Source: Chloroflexota bacterium (GTDB lineage Bacteria; Chloroflexota; Limnocylindria; Limnocylindrales; CSP1-4). Taken from it: a DNA stretch of 6,561 nt. Below the pieces are notes generated by a model, which saw nothing but the letters and a program-made list of their open reading frames with translations, did not search any database and was not told where the DNA came from. The translations under genes and the position numbers were made by a program. The stretch spans positions 1 to 6,561 of the forward strand of contig JAJYJR010000337.1 in NCBI GenBank assembly GCA_021789355.1. Direction: 5' to 3'. This document shows positions 1 to 5,882 of the stretch, in pieces; the first letter of the stretch is position 1, and each line of letters starts with the position of its first letter.

Positions 1-489
1 GGCGTCGAAGTTGTCGAGGCACGAACTAGGCTCCAGGCGCTGATTGCTGATCGAGAGGGCCCAGAGGTCGAGTTCAAGCGACAGGTGCCGGGCGAACGGG
101 ACACCAAGGCCAGGGTGATGAAGACGGTCGCGGCATTCGCGAACGGCAGTGGCGGCTCCATCCTGTTTGGGATCGACGACGACCACGAGCCGAAAGGTAT
201 CCGTAGGTCGGCGATCGACTCCGCCAAGGACCAACTCAGCTCAATGGTCGATTCATGGGTCCGACCCCGACCGTCAATCTCGTTCGACGTTCTGCCCGTC
301 GACGATGGCGAGGTCGTCGTACTCGAGCTCCGCGTCCAACAGGGTGAGCATCTCTATGGATGCGGAGCCCCGGGCGAGCCAGAGCGCTTGTACGTCCGGC
401 ACTACGCCACCACTGTTCCGGCTCGCGTGGAGGAGGTCGAAGAGATCGTGCGAGCACGCACACCGGTCCGATCCGGATGGCCCCGGTAG
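1..489 (+). CDS. AlbA_2 (Schlafen-like) domain protein, 5'-truncated
   Basis: The frame is open from base 1 and ends at TAG 487-489, so only the last 162 codons are present and the true start lies outside the window. The visible protein has the AlbA_2 pattern: an E-x-EFK motif near the left edge (VEFKRQ), then a helix leading into AAFANGSGGSILFGIDDD, then a glycine after the Asp run, and finally LYVRHYATTVPA, the usual YVRxGxxTxPA strand that closes this domain. AlbA_2 domains occur in bacterial predicted transcriptional regulators, ATP-dependent helicase-like proteins and Schlafen-type nucleases. Which of these roles applies cannot be told, because anything N-terminal is missing. The protein ends about 20 residues after the domain, so there is no C-terminal helicase or winged-helix extension. 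An ATG at 118 and other internal starts exist, but they would cut off the EFK motif and are rejected. No partner gene follows on the same strand. Confidence 0.8.
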   Translation, partial: GVEVVEARTRLQALIADREGPEVEFKRQVPGERDTKARVMKTVAAFANGSGGSILFGIDDDHEPKGIRRSAIDSAKDQLSSMVDSWVRPRPSISFDVLPVDDGEVVVLELRVQQGEHLYGCGAPGEPERLYVRHYATTVPARVEEVEEIVRARTPVRSGWPR

Positions 490-645
490 AAGGCCTACAC
501 CTAGACGGCAGATGCCTCTCCCGTTCCGTCAGCATCCGGGCTCTGAACCACCACATGTTGTGGGGCGGGAGCAGGCGCAATCAGACGGGTAGTGGTCTGC
601 TGAAACAACGGGAGAAGCATTGCCGATGAAGACTACGGCGATCCG

Positions 646-665
646 GAGGGACAGGAGAGTCCCTC
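646..665. other. 7-bp perfect hairpin in intergenic DNA
   Basis: GAGGGAC (646-652) and GTCCCTC (659-665) are perfectly complementary around a 6-base loop. The hairpin lies 157 bases after the stop of the AlbA_2 gene, between that gene and the IS. No T-run follows on either strand, so it is not a standard intrinsic terminator. It may be a weak terminator or chance. The remaining bases from 490 to 700 hold nothing I can support. Confidence 0.25.
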
Positions 666-700
666 ACCAACGATCACCCGTCGGGACGGTGCCCGAAACG

Positions 701-706
701 ACTAGG
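701..706. repeat. Target-site duplication, left copy (ACTAGG)
   Basis: The six bases just outside the left end of the IS are ACTAGG, identical to 1890-1895 outside the right end. The sequence fits NCTAGN, the target reported for Bordetella IS481. Perfect agreement on both sides fixes the element boundaries. Confidence 0.93.
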
Positions 707-733
707 TGTAGTTCCCGGGGTTGTTGAGACACG
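707..733. repeat. IS terminal inverted repeat (transposase 3' side)
   Basis: These 27 bases are the exact reverse complement of 1863-1889. The repeat starts TGTAGTTCCCGG and ends GAGACACG; beyond it the two ends diverge. This end lies 10 bases after the transposase stop at 743-745. Confidence 0.95.
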
Positions 734-742
734 GGCTCTTGT

Positions 743-1834
743 TCATGCCGGCATCAGCTCCAGGAGCCAGCCGTGGAGGTGCTCGAGCGCGGGCACCCGC
801 TCGAAGCCCCGGGCGGTGAAGGGCGTCCCGTCGTAGCGCTCGGCCGGCGTGTGCCAGGCGAGCTCGCCGTGGAGTCGGTCGTAGTTGTAGTAGGTCGCGA
901 AACGGGTCAGGCCGTCGGCCGCCGCGTCGAGCGTCCGGAAGACCTGCCGATCGAGCAGCTCGGACTGCAGCACACCCCAGAAGCGCTCGATCTTGCCGTT
1001 CGTCGGAGGGCGAGTTTACCTGGGTCCGGATGTGGTGGACGCGCAGTTCCTCGAGCGTCCTGCCGAAGAGCGTGAGCACGCCGGGCATCCAGACGACAAG
1101 GGGCTGCCGTTGTCGCTCATGAGCTCGAGCGGCGTCCCGCACAGCTCGAAGCAGTCATCGAGCCAGGCGAGGATGGGATGCGCCTGTGGACGAGGCAGGA
1201 CGCGCAGGCCGATGAGAAAGCGGCTGTGGTCGTCGACGAGCCCCACGATCCACACCTTCGTGTACTCCCGCCTGGCGCGCTGCAGGAAGAAGGGCCCCTT
1301 GATGTCGATGTGCCACAGCTCGTTCGGGCGGCCACGCTCATAGGCCGGGCCGGGCTCCCGGCGGGCCGACGGGCGAGCCGTCCCGAGCTCGGCCAGCAAG
1401 GCGTCCACGGCGTGGTGGTTGAGCGGATAGATCTCGCGCCGGGTGAACTCGGCCGCGAGCCGCTTCGAGTTCCAGTAGGTGAGCAGGCGCACCACGATCA
1501 CGGCCTCCTCGACCCAGGCCGGCAGGCGCGCCGGGGCAGGTCCGCGGGTCCGTTCGAGGAGACCCTCCAGTCCGGCCGCCGCATAGCGGCAGCGCCAGCG
1601 ATGGAGGCTGGCTCGGCTGGGGCCGAGTGCCAGCGCGGCCGCGATCCCCTCGTCGCGGGCGACTCGAACGCAGCGCGCCCGGAAGCGCAGGTCCGCCACG
1701 TCGTCGCGCGCCAGTCGCCCCGGCGGTCGTCCCCCACGCATCGCGAGAAAGAGAAAGCCCGGTCCCTCCTGGTAGGTATGACGGAGCAGTCGACGATGCG
1801 GGTCAGCGCGGTTCTCGGTGTCGAGGTCGTCCAC
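743..1834 (-). pseudogene. IS481-family DDE transposase, broken by two compensating frameshifts
   Basis: Read from 1834 leftward, the N-terminus has a helix-turn-helix region (about residues 45-90, including LGPSRASLHRWRCRYAAAGL). The DDE/rve fold follows: first Asp in NELWHIDIKGPFFL, then VDDHSRFLIGL, second Asp in ELMSDNGSP. Near 1097-1103 one base is missing. The protein then continues in another frame as VVWMPGVLTLFGRTLEELRV and VHHIRTQVNSP. Near 1003-1010 one extra base restores the first frame, giving TNGKIERFWGVLQSELLDRQ, with the catalytic Glu in KIERF, through to TGA at 743. All three catalytic residues survive, but in different frames; without correction the first frame stops at 1016-1018. 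Corrected length is about 363 residues from GTG 1834, or 332 from ATG 1741; the latter is nearer the family's usual size, so the start is undecided. Sequencing indels could mimic this damage. Programmed frameshifting is not usual for IS481, which has a single ORF. Confidence 0.9.
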
Positions 1835-1862
1835 TCCCGGACGCTAGGACAGGGCCCGGGAT

Positions 1863-1889
1863 CGTGTCTCAACAACCCCGGGAACTACA
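1863..1889. repeat. IS terminal inverted repeat (transposase 5' side)
   Basis: Exact inverted copy of 707-733 with no mismatch in 27 bases. It lies upstream of the transposase start, where IS481-type elements usually carry their promoter. I see no clear -35/-10 pair there. Confidence 0.95.
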
Positions 1890-1895
1890 ACTAGG
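1890..1895. repeat. Target-site duplication, right copy (ACTAGG)
   Basis: Identical to 701-706. Together they show a 6-bp duplication at an NCTAGN target. Confidence 0.93.
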
Positions 1896-2056
1896 CTCTG
1901 GCGCGGCGCGGCCGCAGCCAGCTCCGAGCAGCCAGAACCTGTTCAGTCATCGCGTGGCCCTTGGTGAGCCGCCCCGGAGGATGAGGACTGCAGGCGTCGC
2001 TCGGCGACGTCGTCCCTCTGTGGTGCTTGCGAGCCCGTAGTTCAGTCGGACGCGCG

Positions 2057-2311
2057 TCACTCGCGCCAGGGCACGATGTGCTCGGCGCCGTAGGCCTCGT
2101 GGTGCAAACCCTGGCGCTCGAGGGCGCGGCGCAGGACGCGCTCACCGCGTGTCGAGCGCTCCGCCTGGCGGTAGGTGATCCATCGCGCCCATGCCGGTTC
2201 CTCCGCGGCGTCGATGAACGCCTGCGCCTCGGCCACATCGGATGGCTCGACCGAGCAGATCGCCGTCTCGTTGACGAAGCCGCGCGGCGAGAACTCCAGG
2301 TAACGCTGCAT
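2057..2311 (-). CDS. Small hypothetical protein, 84 aa
   Basis: I do not recognise this protein. ATG 2311-2309 is preceded by GAGGA seven bases upstream, a good ribosome site, and the ORF ends with TGA at 2057-2059. The frame is open further upstream to 2488, but that part is Arg/Pro/Ala-rich with no pattern, so the ATG at 2311 is preferred. The product starts MQRYLEFSPRGFVNE and contains an acidic stretch (EPSDVAEAQAFIDAAEEPAW). A strongly charged helical part (RQAERSTRGERVLRRALERQ) and the end EHIVPWRE follow. There is no signal peptide or membrane segment, so it is probably cytoplasmic. A TTGACT hexamer on the minus strand (2377-2382) could be a -35 box, but the -10 region 17 bases on is poor. 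It stands alone, convergent with the AlbA_2 gene before the IS inserted. The balanced composition and ribosome site favour a real gene; a chance ORF is not excluded. Confidence 0.5.
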   Translation of the reverse strand: MQRYLEFSPRGFVNETAICSVEPSDVAEAQAFIDAAEEPAWARWITYRQAERSTRGERVLRRALERQGLHHEAYGAEHIVPWRE

Positions 2312-2755
2312 GGTCCGATCCTCGGTGCGGGCCGTTTGTCGGCCCTCTCCGCCGATCTTGGGGAGGTCGCGCCTGCAGTCAAGGGCCCGCCCGGAAAGTG
2401 GCATAGCGGGCTGGTCGGGAGTGGCCGGAACCCGGGCACCGGTTCCCGAGCGAGTGCGGGCGCAGGCTGCTTCGTGACCATCCGGCAATCCCAGAGACGG
2501 CGCCCACGCCTAGTCCACCTCTCCACCTCGTGACCAAGACAAGCGAGACGCGGCTCAGCGGGCGCCAGTTGGGCGTGCGGGCGGCCGCCCACTATCTGGG
2601 CGGTTGCAGCGGTGCTCGCCGTCGGTACTGCTGTGGCAGCCGGCGAAGCCTCGGTGTAATCCCGAACCGGCGCGGGCCGCGACCGGCGGCACGGCTTCGT
2701 GCCGGTCAGTCGCCGGATCGCCTCGGAGATCCTCCGCGAGCGCTGCCTGCCATCG
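2312..2755. other. No convincing gene; non-coding or decayed stretch
   Basis: About 440 bases lie between the small ORF and the lipoprotein gene. Frames on both strands stay open because of high G+C, but their products are Arg/Pro/Ser-rich with no domain pattern. On the plus strand, 2594-2656 would read IWAVAAVLAVGTAVAAGEASV before TAA, like a membrane helix, but a stop at 2531-2533 and the absence of a start or ribosome site leave it as a possible remnant only. A short inverted repeat, CGGAG-ATC-CTCCG (2724-2736), lies just past the lipoprotein stop and has no T-run. Nothing else is supportable. Confidence 0.5.
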
Positions 2756-3343
2756 TCAGCAGTGCGGAACAAGCGCATGCACCGTGGTCGGATCGTGCAG
2801 GCGAACCGGCTTCCAGGCCACCCAGATGCCCTTGGGGGAACTAACGGCGTCGGCAGCAGTGATGATCGTGTGCGGATCCGTGCTCATGGCGCTGTGACCG
2901 AACGTGTAGACGGCAGCACCCCACGGTTTCCCCGCCGCGAGTTCCGTCTCCCAGTTCGGGTCCGAGATCAGGAGCACGCTGTCCGTCGGACTGGGGATGC
3001 CGGTGTACGTGACGGTCACCTTCGCGGCACCGATGAAGCCCGCCGCGCACGCCACCGTGACGCGCAGCTTCCCGTATGCGACCGGAGAGGGAGATGCTGC
3101 GGCTGGCCCCGAGCTGGGCGCCGTCGACTGCCCGGACCCTTGGCCAACGGCAGCGGATGAGGCCGCCGAGCTGGTTGGCGTGGCCAACGCCGCCCCCTCA
3201 GGCCCTGCGGAGGCCGCCCCGCCCGCCACCGCTGAGGACACCGTATGCGGGGGGGGCGTGCTGGCGGCGGCTGGGGCCGCAGATCCTGAGCAGCCAGCGA
3301 GCAGCGACACGACGAGACACGTGACTGGGAGCATCCTGTTCAC
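2756..3343 (-). CDS. Putative secreted lipoprotein with Ala/Ser/Pro linker, 195 aa
   Basis: The N-terminus is a lipoprotein signal: a short basic start (MNR), hydrophobic residues 5-17, and lipobox LLAGC with Cys18 as the lipidation site. After processing by signal peptidase II the protein would be anchored on the outer face of the membrane. Residues 19-88 form a low-complexity Ala/Ser/Gly/Pro linker, typical of surface lipoproteins that hold a domain away from the membrane. Residues 90-195 form a compact, mostly beta-predicted domain (YGKLRVTVAC..., VTVTYTGIP) with one Cys near its start and one as the final residue, which could form a disulfide. I do not recognise this domain, so its ligand or role is unknown. 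GTG 3343 is chosen over ATG 3334 because GGAGG lies eight bases upstream of the GTG. The gene follows the beta-helix gene on the same strand after 154 bases, so co-transcription is possible. An 8-base C run lies in the linker. Confidence 0.85.
   Translation of the reverse strand: MNRMLPVTCLVVSLLAGCSGSAAPAAASTPPPHTVSSAVAGGAASAGPEGAALATPTSSAASSAAVGQGSGQSTAPSSGPAAASPSPVAYGKLRVTVACAAGFIGAAKVTVTYTGIPSPTDSVLLISDPNWETELAAGKPWGAAVYTFGHSAMSTDPHTIITAADAVSSPKGIWVAWKPVRLHDPTTVHALVPHC
3249..3256 (-). repeat. C8 homopolymer tract inside the lipoprotein gene
   Basis: Eight consecutive G on the plus strand encode Pro30-Pro32 on the minus strand, 12 residues after the lipidated Cys. Tracts of this length in surface-protein genes can slip during replication. 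Gain of one base would put the ribosome in a frame that stops at 3198-3200, removing the folded domain. Confidence 0.9.
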
Positions 3344-3351
3344 GACTCAGG

Positions 3352-3356
3352 CCTCC
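3352..3356 (-). promoter_or_regulatory. Ribosome binding site fixing the lipoprotein start
   Basis: GGAGG on the minus strand lies eight bases before GTG 3343. The nearby in-frame ATG at 3334 has only a weak AGG close to it, so the GTG is preferred. Confidence 0.7.
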
Positions 3357-3497
3357 GCATGACCGCATCCACCTCCCTGCCTTATCGAACGACAGTGCTG
3401 TGACCTCTATGGCCCCCGGGCGCACGCCTCCGGTCGACACAGAGCGCACCGGCCACGACTACTGAAGGCGCGGACAATCGTCGAGACACGTACAGAT

Positions 3498-4700
3498 CTA
3501 CTGGCAGACCGTGTCCGACCCGAGGACCGAGTCATAGCTGTCATCTGGCGAGTTGTGCGTCCCGTAGACGACGAGCGACGGGGAGCCGCAGACGACCGTG
3601 CCTCCGCCAGTCGAGCCGGACGTGTAGATGGCGCCTCCCTGGGTCGCGGCGGTGTTGTAGTCAAGCACGGTCGGGGCATTCTGGAAGATCAGCGTGGCGG
3701 CCGCGTTGGCATTCAGCGCGTTGCTGATCCCACCCCCGAAGTTGCCCGCGGTGTTGGGGGCCCTGCGCGTCCCGATGGTGGCGCCGTCCAACACGAGCGT
3801 GCCGCCCTCGTCGTCGATGGCCCCGCCGTCACGGTCGGCGATGTTGCCGCTCAGCACGGTGTTGACCACGGTCATCGTGCCGCCGAAAAAGAGGATCCCG
3901 CCGCCGTTGGCCACGAGCCCGTGGCTGGAGTCGCCGGTGACGTGGTTGCCGCTGATGGTCGAGTCTGCGATGTCCACAGAACCACCGTAGCTGCCGCTGG
4001 CATCGATACCGCCACCCTGCGCCGCCGTGTTGTCGGCGATCGTCGACTTGCTAATGGTCAGAGATCCGTAGTTGTCGATGCCTCCGCCGATGAAGGCTGC
4101 ATTGGCGGTGAGCTGCGAACCCGTCACGGTGGCCGATCCACTCGGCCAGTTGACGATGGCGCCCCCTGCATCGAACGCGGCGCTGGCGCTGTTCCCGGCA
4201 ATGGACGAGTTCATGATCGCTATGGAGCCGCTGTTCGCGACGCCGCCGCCGCCCACGCTGGACGTGTTCGCGGTGACGAGGGCGTTCGTGAGCGTCAACT
4301 CACCGAAGTTGGTGAGCCCGCCACCGCCGGTCGTGCTGTTCCCGTGGGTGATGGTGAGATTGGAGACAGTGATCGTGGCGCCGGCGTCCACCCAGAGGAC
4401 GGAACCGGTTGCTCCTCCGTCGAGGGTCGCGCGGCCCTTCCCCTGCAGGGTCAACGTCTTGGCACCGACCGCGAAGTTGCCGACGCACGTGCCTTGGATG
4501 GTGAGCGTGTCACCGCTCTGGGCGCTGTCCAACGCGGTCTGGACGTCCGAGTAGCTCGCGGTGGCCGATCCGGATTCGGCAACCCGACACGGGCCGCCGG
4601 CGGCGGCGGCGGCGACCGGGGGTACTGCGGAAACCGCCAAGAGGGTGCCCACGACCAGCCCCGCGCCCGCTCGCCATGATCCCAGCCGCATCTGACGCAT
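3498..4700 (-). CDS. Secreted right-handed parallel beta-helix protein with Pmp-like GGxI repeats, 400 aa
   Basis: Residues 1-34 form a Sec-type signal peptide: basic start, hydrophobic run GLVVGTLLAVSAV, and an Ala-rich cleavage region. Residues 40-110 form a first beta-helix part (YSDVQTALDSAQSGDTLTIQ, then TLTLQGKGRATLDGG), the usual opening of secreted pectate-lyase-like helices. From about residue 120 there are some nine imperfect repeats of 20-30 residues. Each begins GGGG/GGGI/GGAI (GGGGLTNFG, GGGGVANSG, GGAIVN, GGGIDNYG, GGGIDASG, GGGILF, GGAIDDEG, GGGISN, GGAIYTSG) and most close with SxIxxN (SSIAGN, STIADN, STISGN). This matches polymorphic membrane protein repeats (GGA[IVL] and FxxN). 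The tail has two Cys but no autotransporter barrel, sortase motif or membrane anchor. The role is probably surface or extracellular adhesion or polysaccharide interaction; no lyase active site is evident. ATG 4700 is chosen because GGAGGT lies seven bases upstream. The gene diverges from the MmyB-like regulator. Confidence 0.9.
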   Translation of the reverse strand: MRQMRLGSWRAGAGLVVGTLLAVSAVPPVAAAAAGGPCRVAESGSATASYSDVQTALDSAQSGDTLTIQGTCVGNFAVGAKTLTLQGKGRATLDGGATGSVLWVDAGATITVSNLTITHGNSTTGGGGLTNFGELTLTNALVTANTSSVGGGGVANSGSIAIMNSSIAGNSASAAFDAGGAIVNWPSGSATVTGSQLTANAAFIGGGIDNYGSLTISKSTIADNTAAQGGGIDASGSYGGSVDIADSTISGNHVTGDSSHGLVANGGGILFFGGTMTVVNTVLSGNIADRDGGAIDDEGGTLVLDGATIGTRRAPNTAGNFGGGISNALNANAAATLIFQNAPTVLDYNTAATQGGAIYTSGSTGGGTVVCGSPSLVVYGTHNSPDDSYDSVLGSDTVCQ

Positions 4701-4707
4701 CACCAAT

Positions 4708-4713
4708 ACCTCC
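4708..4713 (-). promoter_or_regulatory. Ribosome binding site fixing the beta-helix protein start
   Basis: GGAGGT on the minus strand sits seven bases before ATG 4700. An in-frame GTG at 4724 lies upstream of this site and would place it inside the gene, so the longer reading is rejected. Confidence 0.75.
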
Positions 4714-4796
4714 GGCGCAGACACCCAGACAGAGACGACGGCAGGGCGTACCCACCACTCTGTCCACCGCCCGTTGCCCGTACCGTAGCCATAGGC

Positions 4797-4825
4797 TGGA
4801 CCGGATACGAGGGCCTCGTTAGACT
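4797..4825 (+). promoter_or_regulatory. Candidate sigma70-type promoter of the MmyB-like regulator
   Basis: TGGACC (4797-4802) and TAGACT (4820-4825) each match the -35 and -10 consensus at four of six bases and are exactly 17 bases apart. Transcription would begin near 4832, leaving a leader of about 40 bases before the GTG at 4871. The spacer and the start region carry inverted repeats listed separately, which fits a repressed or autoregulated promoter. Confidence 0.45.
4807..4819. promoter_or_regulatory. Inverted repeat inside the promoter spacer
   Basis: ACGAG (4807-4811) and CTCGT (4815-4819) are perfect complements around GGC. The dyad fills most of the spacer between the proposed -35 and -10 boxes, where a bound regulator would block RNA polymerase. 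It is short enough to arise by chance. Confidence 0.3.
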
Positions 4826-4845
4826 GGTCTTCTCAGTACCAGTCT
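4821..4845. promoter_or_regulatory. Candidate operator: 8-bp inverted repeat with 9-bp spacer
   Basis: AGACTGGT (4821-4828) and ACCAGTCT (4838-4845) are perfect inverted copies separated by nine bases. The dyad overlaps the proposed -10 box and transcription start of the regulator and lies in the divergent intergenic region shared with the beta-helix gene. Half-sites about 17 bases apart centre to centre suit a dimeric helix-turn-helix protein, most simply the MmyB-like product itself. A hairpin in the mRNA leader is an alternative, though no T-run follows. Confidence 0.5.
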
Positions 4846-4870
4846 TCGGAGGACCAGGGAGGACACCGGG

Positions 4871-5785
4871 GTGGTCGCGATCGATCGGCTGGTGGTACCG
4901 GTGCGGGGCGCCCGGCAGGTTGGCGGCTTATCAAGCCAGAGCCCGCTCGGGGACTTCCTGGTGGAGCGGCGCAAGCGCTCGGCGCTCCGCCCGACGCCTG
5001 AGGAGCTGGCCCGCCATCCGCACCGCCGGCGGGCGGCCGCCGGCCTGCGCAGCGTGGAAGTGGCGGCGCGGGCGGGGATCGATCCCGGCTACTACGCCAA
5101 GCTCGAGCAGGGACGGGCGAGCGCGCCCTCGGCCGAGGTGCTCGAGGCCATCGGGCACGCCCTGGAGCTCGACGGCGTGGAGCTGCAGCACCTCTTCGAC
5201 CTGGGCCACCAGGTACGCCCGGTCCGGGTGGCCGCCCAGACCGAGACGTTGCCGGTGGGAGCGGCGGAGCTCCTGGCCCACCTGCGTGAGGCGCCCGCCT
5301 ACGTCACCGGGCGCCAATGGGATCTGCTCGCCTGGAACGACGCCATGAGCGCCGTGTTCGGCGATCCGGCCGGCCTGCCGGCTGAGGCCCGGAACGTCGT
5401 CTGGATGATGTTCGCCATCCCGGAGCTGCAGACGATGATCGAGGACTGGGCGGGGCACGCCCAGCGCGTCCTCGCCCAGTTCCGCCTCGACTGGGGCCGC
5501 TACCGGGGCGACCCCCGCTTCGCTGAGCTGGTGGCTGACCTCTCCGCGCGCAGCCCCGAGTTCCGGGCCTGGTGGCCGCTGCACCATGTGCAGGGGCGCC
5601 AGAACCTGCAGAAGACGGTGACCCCGGCGGGGTACGGGCGGCCCATCACCTTCCGCCAGTCCACCTGGCTCCTCTCGGAGAGCCTGAACGTCAAGCTCGT
5701 CATCTACACCCCCGACGACGCCGAGCAGGCAGAGCATGCGCGGGCCTGCCTGCAGGCGTACGGGGAGGCCACGGCGACCGCGTAG
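4871..5785 (+). CDS. MmyB-like XRE-family transcriptional regulator, 304 aa
   Basis: Residues 26-36 (LGDFLVERRKR) and 53-112 form the XRE/HTH_31-type DNA-binding domain. Helix 2-3 is visible as VEVAARAGIDPGYYAKLEQGR, close to the family pattern EEVAxLAGVSxxYYxxLEQGR. Residues 120-300 match the MmyB-like ligand-binding domain (MLTR_LBD): PAYVTGRQWDLLAWNDAM, then VFGD, an RNVVWMMF segment, SPEFRAWW, and the closing strand LVIYTP. The protein acts in the cytoplasm, binding DNA as a regulator; a related structure has been reported with a bound fatty acid, so a small hydrophobic ligand is plausible here. Its first 25 residues extend beyond the usual family start. GTG 4871 is nevertheless well supported by GGGAGG eight bases upstream. 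Members often sit beside an oxidoreductase gene, but none is visible here; the divergent neighbour encodes a beta-helix surface protein. Dyads over its promoter suggest autoregulation. Confidence 0.92.
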   Translation: MVAIDRLVVPVRGARQVGGLSSQSPLGDFLVERRKRSALRPTPEELARHPHRRRAAAGLRSVEVAARAGIDPGYYAKLEQGRASAPSAEVLEAIGHALELDGVELQHLFDLGHQVRPVRVAAQTETLPVGAAELLAHLREAPAYVTGRQWDLLAWNDAMSAVFGDPAGLPAEARNVVWMMFAIPELQTMIEDWAGHAQRVLAQFRLDWGRYRGDPRFAELVADLSARSPEFRAWWPLHHVQGRQNLQKTVTPAGYGRPITFRQSTWLLSESLNVKLVIYTPDDAEQAEHARACLQAYGEATATA

Positions 5786-5882
5786 GGCGGGCCGACGGGG
5801 CGCCGGCCAACTGGACCAACGAACCAGGAGATCGCGCTGTCCCTTGACGCCCAGATTGCCTCGGTGGCGTCGAGGTCGCGGC

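Larger units (their letters stand above)
707..1889 (-). mobile_element. IS481-family insertion sequence, 1183 bp
   Basis: The element is bounded by perfect 27-bp inverted repeats (707-733 and 1863-1889) beginning TGTAGTTCCCGG, with the 5'-TGT end typical of IS481. It is flanked by identical 6-bp copies of ACTAGG. A 6-bp duplication of NCTAGN is the known target behaviour of IS481. It carries one transposase gene in the minus orientation, filling almost the whole element. Removing the element and one target copy joins 706 to 1896, in the middle of a convergent intergenic region between the AlbA_2 gene and the small ORF at 2057-2311, so no obvious gene was hit. Perfect ends and target copies suggest a fairly recent insertion. 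The coding region, however, is shifted twice, so as read the element could move only with a transposase supplied from another copy. Confidence 0.95.

Noticed and set aside
1178..1894. 238-codon open frame on the plus strand inside the IS
   Set aside because: It is the antisense shadow of the transposase and reads through the inverted repeat.
626..1967. Possible 50-codon ORF split by the IS (626-706 joined to 1896-1967)
   Set aside because: Removing the IS joins the frame, but the peptide is Arg/Pro/Ser-rich, the ribosome site is distant and nothing supports a real product.
1995..2009. CGTCGC-TCG-GCGACG hairpin as a terminator for the small ORF
   Set aside because: There is a perfect 6-bp stem, but no T-run on either strand, and such stems are common in GC-rich DNA.
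2534..2659. Membrane-helix-like peptide tail on the plus strand
   Set aside because: The hydrophobic end is suggestive, but there is no start codon with a ribosome site after the stop at 2531-2533; 39 codons by chance is likely.
1891..2778. 295-codon open frame on the minus strand
   Set aside because: The product is Ser/Arg/Pro-rich without domain pattern, its stop depends on the IS target copy, and it overlaps the better-supported small ORF in another frame.
3555..4679. 374-codon open frame on the plus strand
   Set aside because: It is antisense to the beta-helix gene. Its Gly/Val/Asp/Arg-rich sequence mirrors the repeats opposite and shows no domain.
5786..5882. Terminator or small gene after the regulator
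   Set aside because: A GGCCG/CGGCC stem is present without a T-run, and short frames on both strands lack ribosome sites or patterns.
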